DNA of 64,000 nt from Archangium violaceum Cb vi76. Lineage in GTDB: Bacteria; Myxococcota; Myxococcia; Myxococcales; Myxococcaceae. Where the stretch lies: contig NZ_JPMI01000166.1 in the NCBI RefSeq assembly GCF_000733295.1, positions 23,999 to 87,998 on the forward strand, read 5' to 3'. The notes under the pieces are model-generated. The model ran no database searches, had not been told where the DNA came from, and saw only the letters and a list, made by a program, of their open reading frames with translations. This document shows, piece after piece, positions 37,780-46,456 of this stretch. Every line of letters begins with the position of its first letter. Positions within the stretch are counted from its first letter, which is position 1. The translations under genes and the position numbers were made by a program.

Positions 37780-38277
37780 GTGGTCATCATCGTCATGGGG
37801 GTGTCCGGCTCGGGGAAGACGACGGTGGGACTGCGGCTCGCCGCGGCGCTCGGGTGCCGGTTCCGGGACGCGGATGAGTTCCACCCTCCTGGCAACATCG
37901 CGAAGATGGCCGCGGGCCTCGCGCTCACGGATGAGGATCGGGCGCCCTGGCTCACGGTGCTGCGGGAGCTGGTGGAGAACACGCTGGCGGCGGGCGAGAC
38001 GCTGGTGCTGGCGTGCTCGGCGCTGAAGCGCACCTACCGGGAGCGGCTGACGGTGGACGCGGCGCGGCAGCGGTGGGTGTACCTGCGAGTGCCCCGGGAG
38101 CTCCTCGCCAGGCGGTTGATGGCACGGACGGGCCACTACATGCCGGCGGTGTTGCTCGACAGCCAGCTCGCGGCGTTGGAGGTGCCGGAGGACGCGCTGG
38201 TGGTGGAGGCCACGGCGGAGCCGGACGCGCTGGTGGCCACCCTCCTCCGGGAGCTGGGGCCGCGGCCGGCCCCCTGA
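37780..38277 (+). CDS. gntK: gluconokinase
   Basis: This 165-residue cytosolic kinase phosphorylates gluconate to 6-phosphogluconate. Walker A is MGVSGSGKTT, followed by FRDADEFHPPGNIAKMAAG and LACSALKRTYRERL, the thermoresistant GntK signature. The start is GTG 37780 with GGAGG nine bases before; an upstream ATG 37705 adds a Cys-rich non-homologous stretch. From codon 85 on, the gene is repeated at 47425-47669. This copy is complete and presumably functional; it marks the left edge of the T6SS island. Confidence 0.9.
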   Translation: MVIIVMGVSGSGKTTVGLRLAAALGCRFRDADEFHPPGNIAKMAAGLALTDEDRAPWLTVLRELVENTLAAGETLVLACSALKRTYRERLTVDAARQRWVYLRVPRELLARRLMARTGHYMPAVLLDSQLAALEVPEDALVVEATAEPDALVATLLRELGPRPAP

Positions 38278-38694
38278 GCGTCACTCCAGCTCGTCCAGCT
38301 CGCGGAAGGCGGGCCACACGAAGGGCGGCACCGTCCAGCGCTCGCGCAGGCGGGCCTCCAGCGTCTCCAACGTGCGGGCGAGCCACATCAGCGCGTCGTA
38401 CAGCGCATGCCGCATGCCCGCGTACTCGAAGTCGAGCAGGCGTGGGCCGTTGGCGGTGAAGAGCACGTTGCCCGGCGCGAGGTCCCCGTGGGTGAAGGCG
38501 AGGAAGGGCCCGGGGTTGGCGAGCGCGCGCCACGTCGTGGAGGTCCTCGTGCAGGCCCGGCGCGGCCTCGGCCTCCACTGCCGAGAGCCAGCGCAGCAAC
38601 CGCTCCTCGTTGTCCAACGGGAAGCGCGCGTTCTCCACCCGCACCCGTTGGGGGCGCGGAGGCAGCGCCTGACGGACGAGCTCGTATTCGGACT
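38033..38694 (+). repeat. direct repeat flanking the T6SS island, left copy
   Basis: About 662 bp cover the gluconokinase 3' half and part of the phosphotransferase. They match 47425-48370 in the same orientation apart from a deletion of about 284 bp in this copy. The match starts at CCTACCGGGAGCGGC and ends at the sequence CGGACT next to the IS66 remnant. Confidence 0.85.
38281..38694 (-). pseudogene. broken phosphotransferase gene copy
   Basis: This fragment matches the intact aminoglycoside-phosphotransferase-like gene at 47673-48794. It retains the C-terminus (RTLETLEARLRERWTVPPF) and the DFEYAGMRHALYDALMW region. It lacks an internal segment of about 284 bp (junction after GCGGGCGAG), has a 2-bp frameshift near 38525 and loses its 5' part at the IS66 remnant. 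It is not functional. Confidence 0.85.
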
Positions 38695-38834
38695 AGAAGC
38701 AGGAAGATGTCGCCCGACAGGAAGTCGCGCCCCAGCGCCTGCGTTACCAGCCCGCTCAGCGCGTCGAAGCTCTTACGCATGTCGCACGGCTGCCCGTATA
38801 CGTACACACTCAACCGGCGCGTGGAGCCAATCAC
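38695..38834 (-). pseudogene. tnpB: IS66 TnpB fragment
   Basis: The 5' end of the IS66 orf2 encodes VYGQPCDMRKSFDALSGLV, with the family's DMRKSFDGL-type motif. It starts at GTG 38834, overlapping the tnpA stop as GTGA. After about 46 codons it runs into the phosphotransferase relic. Confidence 0.75.
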
Positions 38835-39241
38835 GTAAGCCCTCGCAGCAACTTCCCCGCATCCTCGATGGACATGCCCTCCACTCGCACTCCTCCGGGC
38901 CCATGCACCACCAACGCTCCTGCCCTGTCCGCACTGCGCGCCGGTTTCACCTCTACCAGCACCAGACTGGTGCGCGCGGGCTCCTCCTGGGCTCGCCGGG
39001 CCGCGCTGCCCCAGCGGCTGATCGTCCAGGTGCTCATGCCCAACTCCTTCGCTGCTTCCTCGCTGCTCGCTCCCTGCTGCTGCCTCTCTCTCTCGTACGC
39101 CACTGCATCCCGCCGCTGCTCCTGCGTGTAGTGCGCACGCGGCCCCACTCCGCCTCGCTCGAGTACCTGCTGCCGGAATCTCTCTGCCCGCTCTTTCATG
39201 TCCATTGCTGCCGTCTCCTTCTCGGCCATGGACATGCTCAC
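38831..39241 (-). CDS. tnpA: IS66-family accessory protein TnpA
   Basis: This 136-residue DNA-binding protein has an HTH of the transposase_8/IS66 OrfA type (YTQEQRRDAVAYERERQQQG, SSEEAAKELGMSTWTISRWG) and a C-terminal beta-rich segment (LVLVEVKPARSA, ALVVHGPGGVRVEGM). It starts at GTG 39241 or the ATGs at 39235/39229. It is translationally coupled to the truncated tnpB. Without tnpB/tnpC the element cannot transpose by itself. Confidence 0.75.
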   Translation of the reverse strand: MSMSMAEKETAAMDMKERAERFRQQVLERGGVGPRAHYTQEQRRDAVAYERERQQQGASSEEAAKELGMSTWTISRWGSAARRAQEEPARTSLVLVEVKPARSADRAGALVVHGPGGVRVEGMSIEDAGKLLRGLT

Positions 39242-39516
39242 GTCCCCCCGCTCACGTCACGACGGGCTCGGGCGAGGACAGGGCTGCTATGCTGCCTATG
39301 CCCCGGGCTCACTGCTCGGGCGGTCCCTGTCAGCAGCCCTCCTCGGTCCCTCCGCTCCAGCCCCCACCTTCAACACGGCCTCTATTCCGCCTATGCGCAA
39401 AAGGTGAGACGCGCGCGAATCTTCCCCGGTGTCCGTTCCCTGGCGTGAGGGCGATGCCGCAGGCTCGCGGGCCCACGAGTAGTGCCGATGGAGCCTGGTC
39501 CCGGCCGCCTCCGGCT

Positions 39517-39642
39517 CCTCACGCCCGCGTTGTTGATGAGCAGATCGACAGGCCCGGTCCCCGCGGCCGTGAACGCGCGCACGTGCAGCTCCAGCGACAC
39601 GTCACAGGCGGTGATCCGCAGCCGGCCACCGGAACGAACCAC
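39517..39642 (-). pseudogene. short-chain dehydrogenase fragment
   Basis: About 42 codons encode ITACDVSLELHVRAFTAAG then PVDLLINNAGV, the SDR strand-4 NNAG motif, reminiscent of C-factor (CsgA)-like dehydrogenases. Neither the Rossmann GxxxGxG start nor the YxxxK site is present nearby. The rest of 39242-39809 shows no gene. Confidence 0.5.
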
Positions 39643-39809
39643 GATGGCGGCGAGCGCTCACGAGCACTTTGGCGTTCTGACTCGCGCGAATGGAGTCACC
39701 TCGGGCGAGGTGCCAGAGCGACCGGTCTGGCGCTGGAGGAGCCCTGAACCGTATGGCATGATGATTTCCCGGGCATTGGACTTCCAACCTCCAGCGGTCT
39801 TACGAGCTC

Positions 39810-40835
39810 GTGCGGAACCCAATTGACAATCAGACTCCCTTCGCCTGTGAGCCGCTGGCCCTGGCGGATGAAGAGGGCCGGCCTCTCCTCCTGGTCGTCG
39901 TCAAGGCGACCTACGTCCTCGGGTCCGGGCCGCTCCGGCTGGCGGATGAGCAGGTGCCCGTGAACATCGCGGGCGAGTACTGGGGCAAACCCGATGAGTC
40001 CAGTTACCGCTACGAGCCGGAGTGCGCCCTCTTCAAGCCGGCAACGGATGTCGTGTTGGTGGGGCACGCCCATGCGGCCGAGCAGAACACCACCTCGCTC
40101 CTGGTCTCGTTGAAGGTGGGGACGCTGCAAAAATCTGTTCGTGTCGTGGGCGAGCGCGTGTGGTTCAAGAGCATGGGCTCCATTTCCATGACCCAGCCGC
40201 TCGTCTTCGAGAAGCTGCCCCTGCGCTACGAGAGGGCCTTCGGAGGATGGGATCGGAGCCACCCGGAGCCCGCTCGGCACACCTTCGAGCCACGCAATCC
40301 GGTGGGGGTGGGCTTCCGGGCGAGTCCACGGAACTTCGAGGAGGAACTGCGCCTGCCGAACCTGGAGGAGCCGGACCATCCCGTGCGGCAATTCGGCCAG
40401 GTGGTGCCCCCCGCGGGCTTCGGATTCATCTCTCCACACTGGCAGCCGAGGACCGCCTTCGCCGGGACCTACGACGATGCCTGGCGCAAGCAACGCATGC
40501 CCAGGTTGCCGAAGGACTTCGACCGGCGCTACTTCAATGCGGCCTCGCCAGGATTGGTCGCCCCCGGCTATCTGAAGGGCGGCGAGCCCGTCACCGTGCT
40601 CAATGCCTCGCCCCGTCCGCTGTCCTTCGCCCTGCCCACCCAGTCTCCAGAAGTCAAGGCGGTCCTGGCGTTCGCGGGGGATAGCTGGGTGGAGATGAAA
40701 CTCGATACCTGCATCATCGACACCGACATCGAGCGTGTCATGCTCCTGTGGCGGGGGAGCGTCGTCCTGAAGGATGGCCCTGATGACGTGCTGGAGCTCT
40801 CGATCTCCACGTCCACCCCGGTGGGGCTGTCATGA
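39810..40835 (+). CDS. DUF2169-family T6SS accessory protein
   Basis: This 341-residue protein is of the DUF2169 family, whose genes accompany PAAR/DUF4150 effectors of type VI secretion and probably serve in effector loading. Hallmarks are ATYVL, YWGKPDESSYRYEPE, the LPLRYERAFGGWD motif and FGFISPHWQPRTAFAGTYDDAW. It starts at GTG 39810 and overlaps the next gene by four bases (ATGA). It is the first gene of an eight-gene effector operon, and a paralogue sits at 57817-58839. Confidence 0.85.
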   Translation: MRNPIDNQTPFACEPLALADEEGRPLLLVVVKATYVLGSGPLRLADEQVPVNIAGEYWGKPDESSYRYEPECALFKPATDVVLVGHAHAAEQNTTSLLVSLKVGTLQKSVRVVGERVWFKSMGSISMTQPLVFEKLPLRYERAFGGWDRSHPEPARHTFEPRNPVGVGFRASPRNFEEELRLPNLEEPDHPVRQFGQVVPPAGFGFISPHWQPRTAFAGTYDDAWRKQRMPRLPKDFDRRYFNAASPGLVAPGYLKGGEPVTVLNASPRPLSFALPTQSPEVKAVLAFAGDSWVEMKLDTCIIDTDIERVMLLWRGSVVLKDGPDDVLELSISTSTPVGLS

Positions 40836-41938
40836 TGCAGTTGGCGATAACGGGCCTTGGCCTGGTGACGACAGTAGGGCACGACGTGGTGACCGCGTGT
40901 GGCGCCCTCCGCTGCGGAATGACGAGGCCCTGGCCCGTCGAGTTCGAGGTGCCCGCGGACGGAGGCAACGGCAACGTGCTCCTCACCGCCCATCCGCTGC
41001 GCGGCATCACCGATGGCTTTCAAGGGATCGGGCGCTATCTCCGCATGGGGGTCCACGCCGTCGAGGAGCTGCTGCACGATGCCCGGCTCACGAAGGAAGG
41101 GGCCCGGTTTTGGCAGGGCGCGGGTCTCTACGTGGGCTTGTCGCGGACGAGGAACGAGGAGATCGATTTCTACGATGAGATTCTCGAAGGGAACCTCACG
41201 GCCGAGCTCGCGGGGCATCTCGAACTGCCCATCCCGGAGAAGCGCCGGCGCGTGAGCTTCCAGGGGCACGCGGCGGTGCTCGGAGCACTGCGGGAGGCTT
41301 CGCTGGCGCTGGAGCAGGGGCAGATCGAGCGCGCGCTCATCGTCGGGGTGGACAGCCTGCTCGAGAGCGACACGTTGGAACTGCTCAACGCCGAGAGGCG
41401 GTTGAAGACGAATGTCACGCCTCGCGGGCTCATGCCCGGAGAGGGCGCGGGCGCGTTCCTCATCGAGTCCCTGACGGGAGCCCGGAGCCGGAAGGCTCGC
41501 ATCCTGTGCACACTGGAGGGGCTCGCCGTGGGGCAGGAGCCGGCGTCGCGGGCCGCTGGGGAGCGCTCCGCCGGTATTGCCCTGTCCGAGGTCATCACCA
41601 GGGCTGTCCCTCCCGGGCGGAGACCCGGCTCCATCTACGGCGACCTGAATGGCGAGGATGCCCGGGCGGAGGAGTGGGGCAACACACTCGTGCGTTTGTC
41701 CGGCAGTCATGACTTCTCCACCGCCGCGCAGCTCTGGCCCGCCGCTTCCCTGGGGGACACGGGCGCCGCCAGTGGCGCCATCTCGGTGGTGGCCGGTGCG
41801 CGCGCCCTCTGGCGCGGCTATTCCGGGGGCGATGTGCTGCTCTGGTCCAGTGCCGACACGGGCGAGGTGGCCGCCGCGCTCCTCTGCCGGGCCGAGTCCT
41901 CCTCTTCCTCTTCACCTCCACATGGGGTTGGCCGATGA
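40832..41938 (+). CDS. catalytically dead ketosynthase-like protein (T6SS operon)
   Basis: This 368-residue protein has a thiolase-fold beta-ketoacyl synthase architecture (ITGLGLVTTVGHDV start, VGVDSLLE, LMPGEGAGAFLIES, SLGDTGAASGAISVVAGARAL). The nucleophilic Cys position reads FQGHAAVLG, the HGTGT histidine is replaced (IYGDLNGED) and the second His is Asp in GDTGAASG, so condensation is impossible. Such proteins sit beside DUF2169 in myxobacterial effector loci; a structural or adaptor role is inferred. A paralogue with the same losses is at 56771-57820. The Ser-rich tail overlaps the effector start. Confidence 0.8.
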   Translation: MMQLAITGLGLVTTVGHDVVTACGALRCGMTRPWPVEFEVPADGGNGNVLLTAHPLRGITDGFQGIGRYLRMGVHAVEELLHDARLTKEGARFWQGAGLYVGLSRTRNEEIDFYDEILEGNLTAELAGHLELPIPEKRRRVSFQGHAAVLGALREASLALEQGQIERALIVGVDSLLESDTLELLNAERRLKTNVTPRGLMPGEGAGAFLIESLTGARSRKARILCTLEGLAVGQEPASRAAGERSAGIALSEVITRAVPPGRRPGSIYGDLNGEDARAEEWGNTLVRLSGSHDFSTAAQLWPAASLGDTGAASGAISVVAGARALWRGYSGGDVLLWSSADTGEVAAALLCRAESSSSSSPPHGVGR

Positions 41939-43181
41939 GTCTGAAAAAGAAAAAGGCGACACGGGAAAGCCCACGCAGAGTTCTGCGTCCCCGAGCCCGG
42001 AGGGCCGTTCGGTGAAGCCCAAGCCCAGCGCGGCGGCCTCGCCCGCTGCGGCGGCCAAGGACAACGCCAAGGACAACGCCAACGACCCGAACAAGCGGCA
42101 CATCGACGATGCCAGGGCGCTCAGCAAGCTTCACGAGAACAACCCGGGCAAGGCGTGCTTCTGGAAGCACGGCTACGGCACCTCGAGTGGCGAGTGCATC
42201 AAGATTCCCAAGGGCGAGTACGACACCCATCCGTGCCACTACCAAGCCAATGGCATCAAGCAGGCCAAGAAGTCAACGGAGGTCTACAACACCCGCCGGA
42301 TCCCGGGCGTGAAGCCCGAGAAGCCCCGCGACAACAACCAGGAAGTGGCGAAGAAGCTCGGCTATCTCGTGCTGGACCGCCGGGCGAACCAGCTGCGCCA
42401 TAGTACGAAGATGGAGGAATATGTCTCGATCGCCGTGGATATCGCCAAGCGGAAGAACGCCTCGAAGCCTGGCAAGGGGGATCGATTCCTGACCGCCTAC
42501 AGGGGGCGATACGGGAGCGCGTTGGGCAGGTTGGCGCAGGATCCACACGCCTGGGACGTGGAGTATCAGATGAACCTAGACTCCCGGGACTCCAAGGCCG
42601 TCTACGGCGCGACCCAGAAAAGCTTGGACGTCATGAAGACGCTCTCCAAAGACAGCGCTTCGGGAGGGACCTACCAGGGGCCGATCAACTTCCACATCGT
42701 AGAGACCAATGAGTCCAAGGGGTTCGGCGCGTGGTACCCGTACGAGCACGAGCATCACCACATGATTCCCCCGAGTGCTTTCCAGGAGTATGTGCTGAAC
42801 GGGCTGAGTGAGGACCCTCCACTGCTCAACTACATGTCGCGGGCCCGGATCGTGATGCAGGGCTCGTGGAACATCCACGACGAGCTGAACATGATGCTGC
42901 TGCCCAGTGAAGTCTATCCGGCGCGGATCCTGGACCTCGCCGCGCACATTCCCTGGCAGATGGGGGCCGACCATTCCTCGTACTCGAGAGAACTCAAGAC
43001 GAAGCTGGAGGGGGTTCGCGACCACCTCGACGCTGCACTGAAGCGCTGCAAGGACAAGCCCAAGAAGGAGCGGCACAAGGTGGAAGAGCAGGCCGCCAAT
43101 GACTTCACGAAGCTGATGCGCGAGCACTGCGAGGAACAGCGGGAGGAACTCCTCGACAAGGGCTTCCACGAAATCAAGTGA
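41922..43181 (+). CDS. T6SS-type effector, HNH/AHH-like nuclease
   Basis: This 419-residue protein starts at ATG 41922, overlapping the previous gene by 17 bases. A Lys/Ala/Asn-rich flexible N-terminus (about 1-60) and a middle domain with CFWKHGYGTSSGECIKIP are followed by a likely His-metal-finger nuclease. The landmarks are YEHEHHHMIPPSAF near 273-286, IHDELNMMLLPSEV near 318-331 and HIPWQMGADHSSYSREL near 342-358, matching the order HH / N-LP / HxxxHxxY of AHH-type toxins. DNA would be the target. The Imm11-type gene next door is its probable antidote. The toxin class is inferred from motif order only. Confidence 0.7.
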   Translation: MGLADESEKEKGDTGKPTQSSASPSPEGRSVKPKPSAAASPAAAAKDNAKDNANDPNKRHIDDARALSKLHENNPGKACFWKHGYGTSSGECIKIPKGEYDTHPCHYQANGIKQAKKSTEVYNTRRIPGVKPEKPRDNNQEVAKKLGYLVLDRRANQLRHSTKMEEYVSIAVDIAKRKNASKPGKGDRFLTAYRGRYGSALGRLAQDPHAWDVEYQMNLDSRDSKAVYGATQKSLDVMKTLSKDSASGGTYQGPINFHIVETNESKGFGAWYPYEHEHHHMIPPSAFQEYVLNGLSEDPPLLNYMSRARIVMQGSWNIHDELNMMLLPSEVYPARILDLAAHIPWQMGADHSSYSRELKTKLEGVRDHLDAALKRCKDKPKKERHKVEEQAANDFTKLMREHCEEQREELLDKGFHEIK

Positions 43182-43208
43182 GTCCACCGCGCCACGAGGC
43201 AATGCGCA

Positions 43209-43799
43209 ATGAGCAATGAATGGAATTACCTGCTCCTCTCCGGATCCGCTGACCCCAGGTTGGCCTACATCGAGGACATCGGCGGCAACGTGTCCGACAA
43301 GTCGAAGATGACGAAGGGCGTCAGCCTGAAGAAGGTCATCTCCAAGGCCAATACGTTCAGCCTGTCCGAGGACGGCGGAGACATGCTGGGCGACTTGGTC
43401 GACAACACCTCGGGCGTGTTGATCGTCTCGAACCGGGCCCGGGAAGTGCTCGAAGCGGAGGGCGTGACGGGAGACGTCATCGAGTATCTCCCGTTCACCT
43501 TGAAGGACAAGCGGGGGCGCCCGACGAAGGGGGAGTTCTACGTCGCCAACCCGCTGCAGAAGATTCCCTGCATGAACCGGGAGAAATCGAAGTTCGTCGA
43601 CAGCGACGAGGATGGACGCATCCTCTCGGTCAGGAAATTGACCGTCGAGCCCAAGAAGATTCCCAACGAGGCGAAGCTCTTCCGGTTGGGAGAGTACACG
43701 AGGGTCCACGTCGTCCGGTTGGATCTGGCCCAGCGGCTCAGAGCCGAGAAGCTCACGGGACTGACCTTCTGCGAGCAGGGCGAGAAGTTCACGTGGTGA
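43209..43799 (+). CDS. Imm11-family immunity protein
   Basis: This 196-residue cytosolic protein resembles the Imm11 (MXAN_0049-like, DUF1629) family. It has a GVLIVSNRAREVLEAEG segment, the VIEYLPFTLKDKRGR hairpin and YVANPLQKIPCMNREKS, all typical of that group. It follows the effector by 27 bases, as a cognate immunity gene would. A composition lower in GC than the operon average fits a cassette gene. Confidence 0.75.
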   Translation: MSNEWNYLLLSGSADPRLAYIEDIGGNVSDKSKMTKGVSLKKVISKANTFSLSEDGGDMLGDLVDNTSGVLIVSNRAREVLEAEGVTGDVIEYLPFTLKDKRGRPTKGEFYVANPLQKIPCMNREKSKFVDSDEDGRILSVRKLTVEPKKIPNEAKLFRLGEYTRVHVVRLDLAQRLRAEKLTGLTFCEQGEKFTW

Positions 43800-43824
43800 C
43801 TGACGGGGGCTCCGCCCGAGAGAC

Positions 43825-44658
43825 ATGGATACAGTGCGGCTCAACATCAACCTGATGCAGCTCATCGGCCTGCGCCGCGCGGAGCTGCGCAACGGGGACG
43901 AGCAGCCTCAGTACGTGCTCGAACTGTCGCGCATGTACCGGCGCCTGGGGTGTGGACTGCTGCTCTCCGAGAAGGATGCCGGCGGCTTCTTCTCCTGCCT
44001 CTACCGGGCGGCCGATCTGTACCTCCAGTTCCTCGAACGCCACTCCGGCGGGGCCGGGTTGGACCCGTACTACATGGCGCGGGGCCGCGCCGAGCCGCTC
44101 CTGGATGCCTTGGCCATCGGGGACGTGGCGCTGGCCCGGCGCATCGACGCGCTTGCCGCGACGACGTACCGCGAGGGCATGGAGTACGAAGAGGACTTCT
44201 GGTTCTTCTCCCTCCTGCCCAAGCTCGCGTCCGCCGGGGCGGATGAGCGGGAGGCCCTCGAGGGGCTGGAGGTGCTCGACGGGCTGGATCAGATGGAGCA
44301 GGCGCTCCAGGGAATCTCCTATCCCCGCTATGACATCCTGCTGGCCCTGGCCCGCGAGGACGCCAGGGGCTTCGAGCGGGCGCTCAAGGACCTGACCGGG
44401 GCCTGGATGGCCGAACGGAAGCGCGAAGCCGGCTCGGGACTGGGAAACCCCTATGCCGGGCCCGAGGCGGGTGTGTTCGTCGAGGGGGTCGCGCTCGTCC
44501 GGGTGGCCAGGGTCCGGGGTCTGCGCATCCGCGAGAAGTACCGCCTCATTCCCGCCGCGGCTCTGTCCTCTCCACGCCAGGCCTTCCGGCGGCAGCCGCT
44601 CTGGAAACGAGCGGCCCACTCCAATCCGCGCACCCATCCGCGGCAATCCTCGAGGTGA
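43825..44658 (+). CDS. Imm49-family immunity protein, paralogue 1
   Basis: This 277-residue all-helical protein resembles the immunity-49 family. Landmarks are YRRLGCGLLLSEKDAGGFFS, RAADLYLQFLER, RGRAEPLLDALAIGDVALARRI and MEYEEDFWFFSLLPKL. A second, divergent copy is encoded at 46456-47244 in the same operon. The C-terminus carries a basic extension (RQAFRRQPLWKRAAHS). Its toxin partner is not obvious: either it protects against the AHH-like effector or is a stockpiled orphan immunity. Confidence 0.75.
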   Translation: MDTVRLNINLMQLIGLRRAELRNGDEQPQYVLELSRMYRRLGCGLLLSEKDAGGFFSCLYRAADLYLQFLERHSGGAGLDPYYMARGRAEPLLDALAIGDVALARRIDALAATTYREGMEYEEDFWFFSLLPKLASAGADEREALEGLEVLDGLDQMEQALQGISYPRYDILLALAREDARGFERALKDLTGAWMAERKREAGSGLGNPYAGPEAGVFVEGVALVRVARVRGLRIREKYRLIPAAALSSPRQAFRRQPLWKRAAHSNPRTHPRQSSR

Positions 44659-44662
44659 ACCT

Positions 44663-45127
44663 ATGGGCAACACGGTGGGTGTGAATAAGATGTCGGTGGT
44701 GACGAAGGACAGCAATGGCACCTCGGTGGCCTTTCCGGACGTCTGCAAGACGCCCAGCCCGGGCGGCCCCATCCCCATCCCCTATCCCAACATCGCGCGC
44801 TCGGCGGACACGGCCCAGGCGAGCAAGACGGTGACCGTGGAGGGGAACCCGCCCTGCCTGAAGGACTCGAACTTCAGCACCAGCACCGGTGACGAGGGCG
44901 GCACCGCTGGCGGCGGTGTGGCCTCCAGCAAGACCAAGGGCAAGGCCGAGTTCGTCAACTACTCCTTCGACGTGAAGATCGAGGGCAAGAACGTCGCCCG
45001 GGCCATGGATCTCATGCTCCACAACGACAAGAACACCCCTCCCTCGCCGGTGCTCCAACCACCGGTCATCGCCCCGGGCGGCGCTCCGGGCGAGAAGGAG
45101 TGCCCCACTTGCGAGGAGAAGTACTGA
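44663..45127 (+). CDS. PAAR-like DUF4150 protein
   Basis: This 154-residue PAAR-like spike-tip protein has a DUF4150 domain (VAFPDVCKTPSPGGPIPIPY, GNPPCLKDSNFSTSTGDEGGT, FDVKIEGKNVARAMDLMLHN). It lacks a toxin extension and ends in a CPTC-like tail (ECPTCEEKY). It probably caps VgrG and carries the separately encoded effector. The equivalent in the second operon is fused directly to a toxin. It starts four bases after the Imm49 stop. Confidence 0.85.
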   Translation: MGNTVGVNKMSVVTKDSNGTSVAFPDVCKTPSPGGPIPIPYPNIARSADTAQASKTVTVEGNPPCLKDSNFSTSTGDEGGTAGGGVASSKTKGKAEFVNYSFDVKIEGKNVARAMDLMLHNDKNTPPSPVLQPPVIAPGGAPGEKECPTCEEKY

Positions 45128-45130
45128 CCG

Positions 45131-46456
45131 ATGGGCTTGCGAGAGGATCTTCTCCCCCGCTGGGACATCTTCGAGGAGCACCTGGACGAGGCTGCCTTCC
45201 TGTGGGCCCGGCGTGAGCGGTGCCTGGTCTCGCCGGAGTACTCCCTGGAGGAGACGGGCCGGGAAGAGGAGCGCCTGCTGGCGCACATGGAGGAGCTCGC
45301 CGAAGGGGGGAAGATGGTCGCCGGGCGGCTCGTGGAGCCCTCGTTGGAGGGAGACGAGCCGGAGCGCATCAGCGTGGCCACGTACGCGCTGCTCGCCCAG
45401 TCCGGTGCCGACGCCTACCCGCGCGTGCTGAAGGCCCTGGAAGAAGGTGACGAGGCCCGGCACGCAGCCATCCAGCGGACGCTGGAGCTGTGGGAGGGGC
45501 CGGAACGCGCCGAGCAACTGAAGCCGTTGCTGACCTCTCCCCTCCCCGGGCTTCGGGCGCTGGCGTTCGAGGTCTCGGCATTCCATGGCGAGGCACCGAA
45601 CACCTCCCTGCTGGCTGGGTCCGTCATGGACGGGGACGTCCGGACGCGGGTCGCCGCCCTGCGGTGCGTGCGGTTCCTCCCCGAGCCGTACCGCGCGGGC
45701 TTCGTTCCCGCTGCGCTCGTTGCGACAGCGCCTGCGGTCCGCCTGGCGGGTATCGAATTGGGGTTACAGTGCGGCGCTCACGCCGCCTGGTCGGCCTGCC
45801 TCTCGCTTGCCCAATCTTCCTCGGCGGAGCGCGCGAGGGCGTGGTTGCTGCTGGCGCTTGGCGGAGGTGAGAAGGAGTTGGAGCCCGTTCTTCGAGGCCT
45901 GGAGGAGGCTGGCTCGCGAGCGCAGGCCCTGTGGGCATTGGGCTTCAGCGGACGGGTGGCCGCAGCGGACGCGTGCCTCGGGGCCATGCAGGAGGGGCCC
46001 GCCCCCAACTCGGCCCTGGCGGCGGAGGCCTTCTCCGCCATCACGGGCCTGCGTCTGGAGGGCCGCTACGTGGGAGCGCCTCCGGCGGAAGACGAGCCGC
46101 TCCCGCCCCTCGAGGAGGAGGAGCTCGACGCGGACCTGGTTCCCAAGCCCGAGGAGCAACTCACCCCGCCGGCCGTCGACGCCATCACCGAATGGTGGCG
46201 GAGCGCCCGTCAGCACTTCGATCCGCGAGGGCGCTACCTGCGAGGACAGCCCTTCGCTGCCAGGACGCTCCTCCTGGCGCTCCAGCACGAGTCCATGCGG
46301 CGGCGGCATGTCCTGGCACTGGAATTGGCCCTCCGCAGCGGGGGAACGCTCTGGATCCAACCCCGAGGCCGTGTGGCACGCCAGCGCAAGCAACTGTTGG
46401 GGGCCGATGGATCGACCCCGCGCATCTCGGTCCAGACCTTCGACAAGAAAAGCTGA
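45131..46456 (+). CDS. TIGR02270-family HEAT-like protein (T6SS operon)
   Basis: This 441-residue alpha-helical protein of the TIGR02270 family is associated with type VI effector loci. The start WDIFEEHLDEAAFLWARRER is followed by HEAT-like repeats (LRALAFEVSAFHGEA, TRVAALRCVRFLPEP, ALWALGFSGRVAAADACLGAM). The ending YLRGQPFAARTLLLALQHESMRRRHVLALE is nearly shared with the paralogue at 58846-60135. Role unknown; probably an adaptor. The stop overlaps the next start (TGATG). Confidence 0.8.
   Translation: MGLREDLLPRWDIFEEHLDEAAFLWARRERCLVSPEYSLEETGREEERLLAHMEELAEGGKMVAGRLVEPSLEGDEPERISVATYALLAQSGADAYPRVLKALEEGDEARHAAIQRTLELWEGPERAEQLKPLLTSPLPGLRALAFEVSAFHGEAPNTSLLAGSVMDGDVRTRVAALRCVRFLPEPYRAGFVPAALVATAPAVRLAGIELGLQCGAHAAWSACLSLAQSSSAERARAWLLLALGGGEKELEPVLRGLEEAGSRAQALWALGFSGRVAAADACLGAMQEGPAPNSALAAEAFSAITGLRLEGRYVGAPPAEDEPLPPLEEEELDADLVPKPEEQLTPPAVDAITEWWRSARQHFDPRGRYLRGQPFAARTLLLALQHESMRRRHVLALELALRSGGTLWIQPRGRVARQRKQLLGADGSTPRISVQTFDKKS

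Larger units (their letters stand above)
38695..39241 (-). mobile_element. IS66-family remnant (tnpA plus 5' end of tnpB)
   Basis: The accessory gene order and GTGA overlap typical of IS66 elements are preserved, but tnpC and most of tnpB are missing and no terminal inverted repeats were found. It abuts the broken phosphotransferase exactly where the direct repeat ends, suggesting it took part in the rearrangement that placed the island here. Confidence 0.7.
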
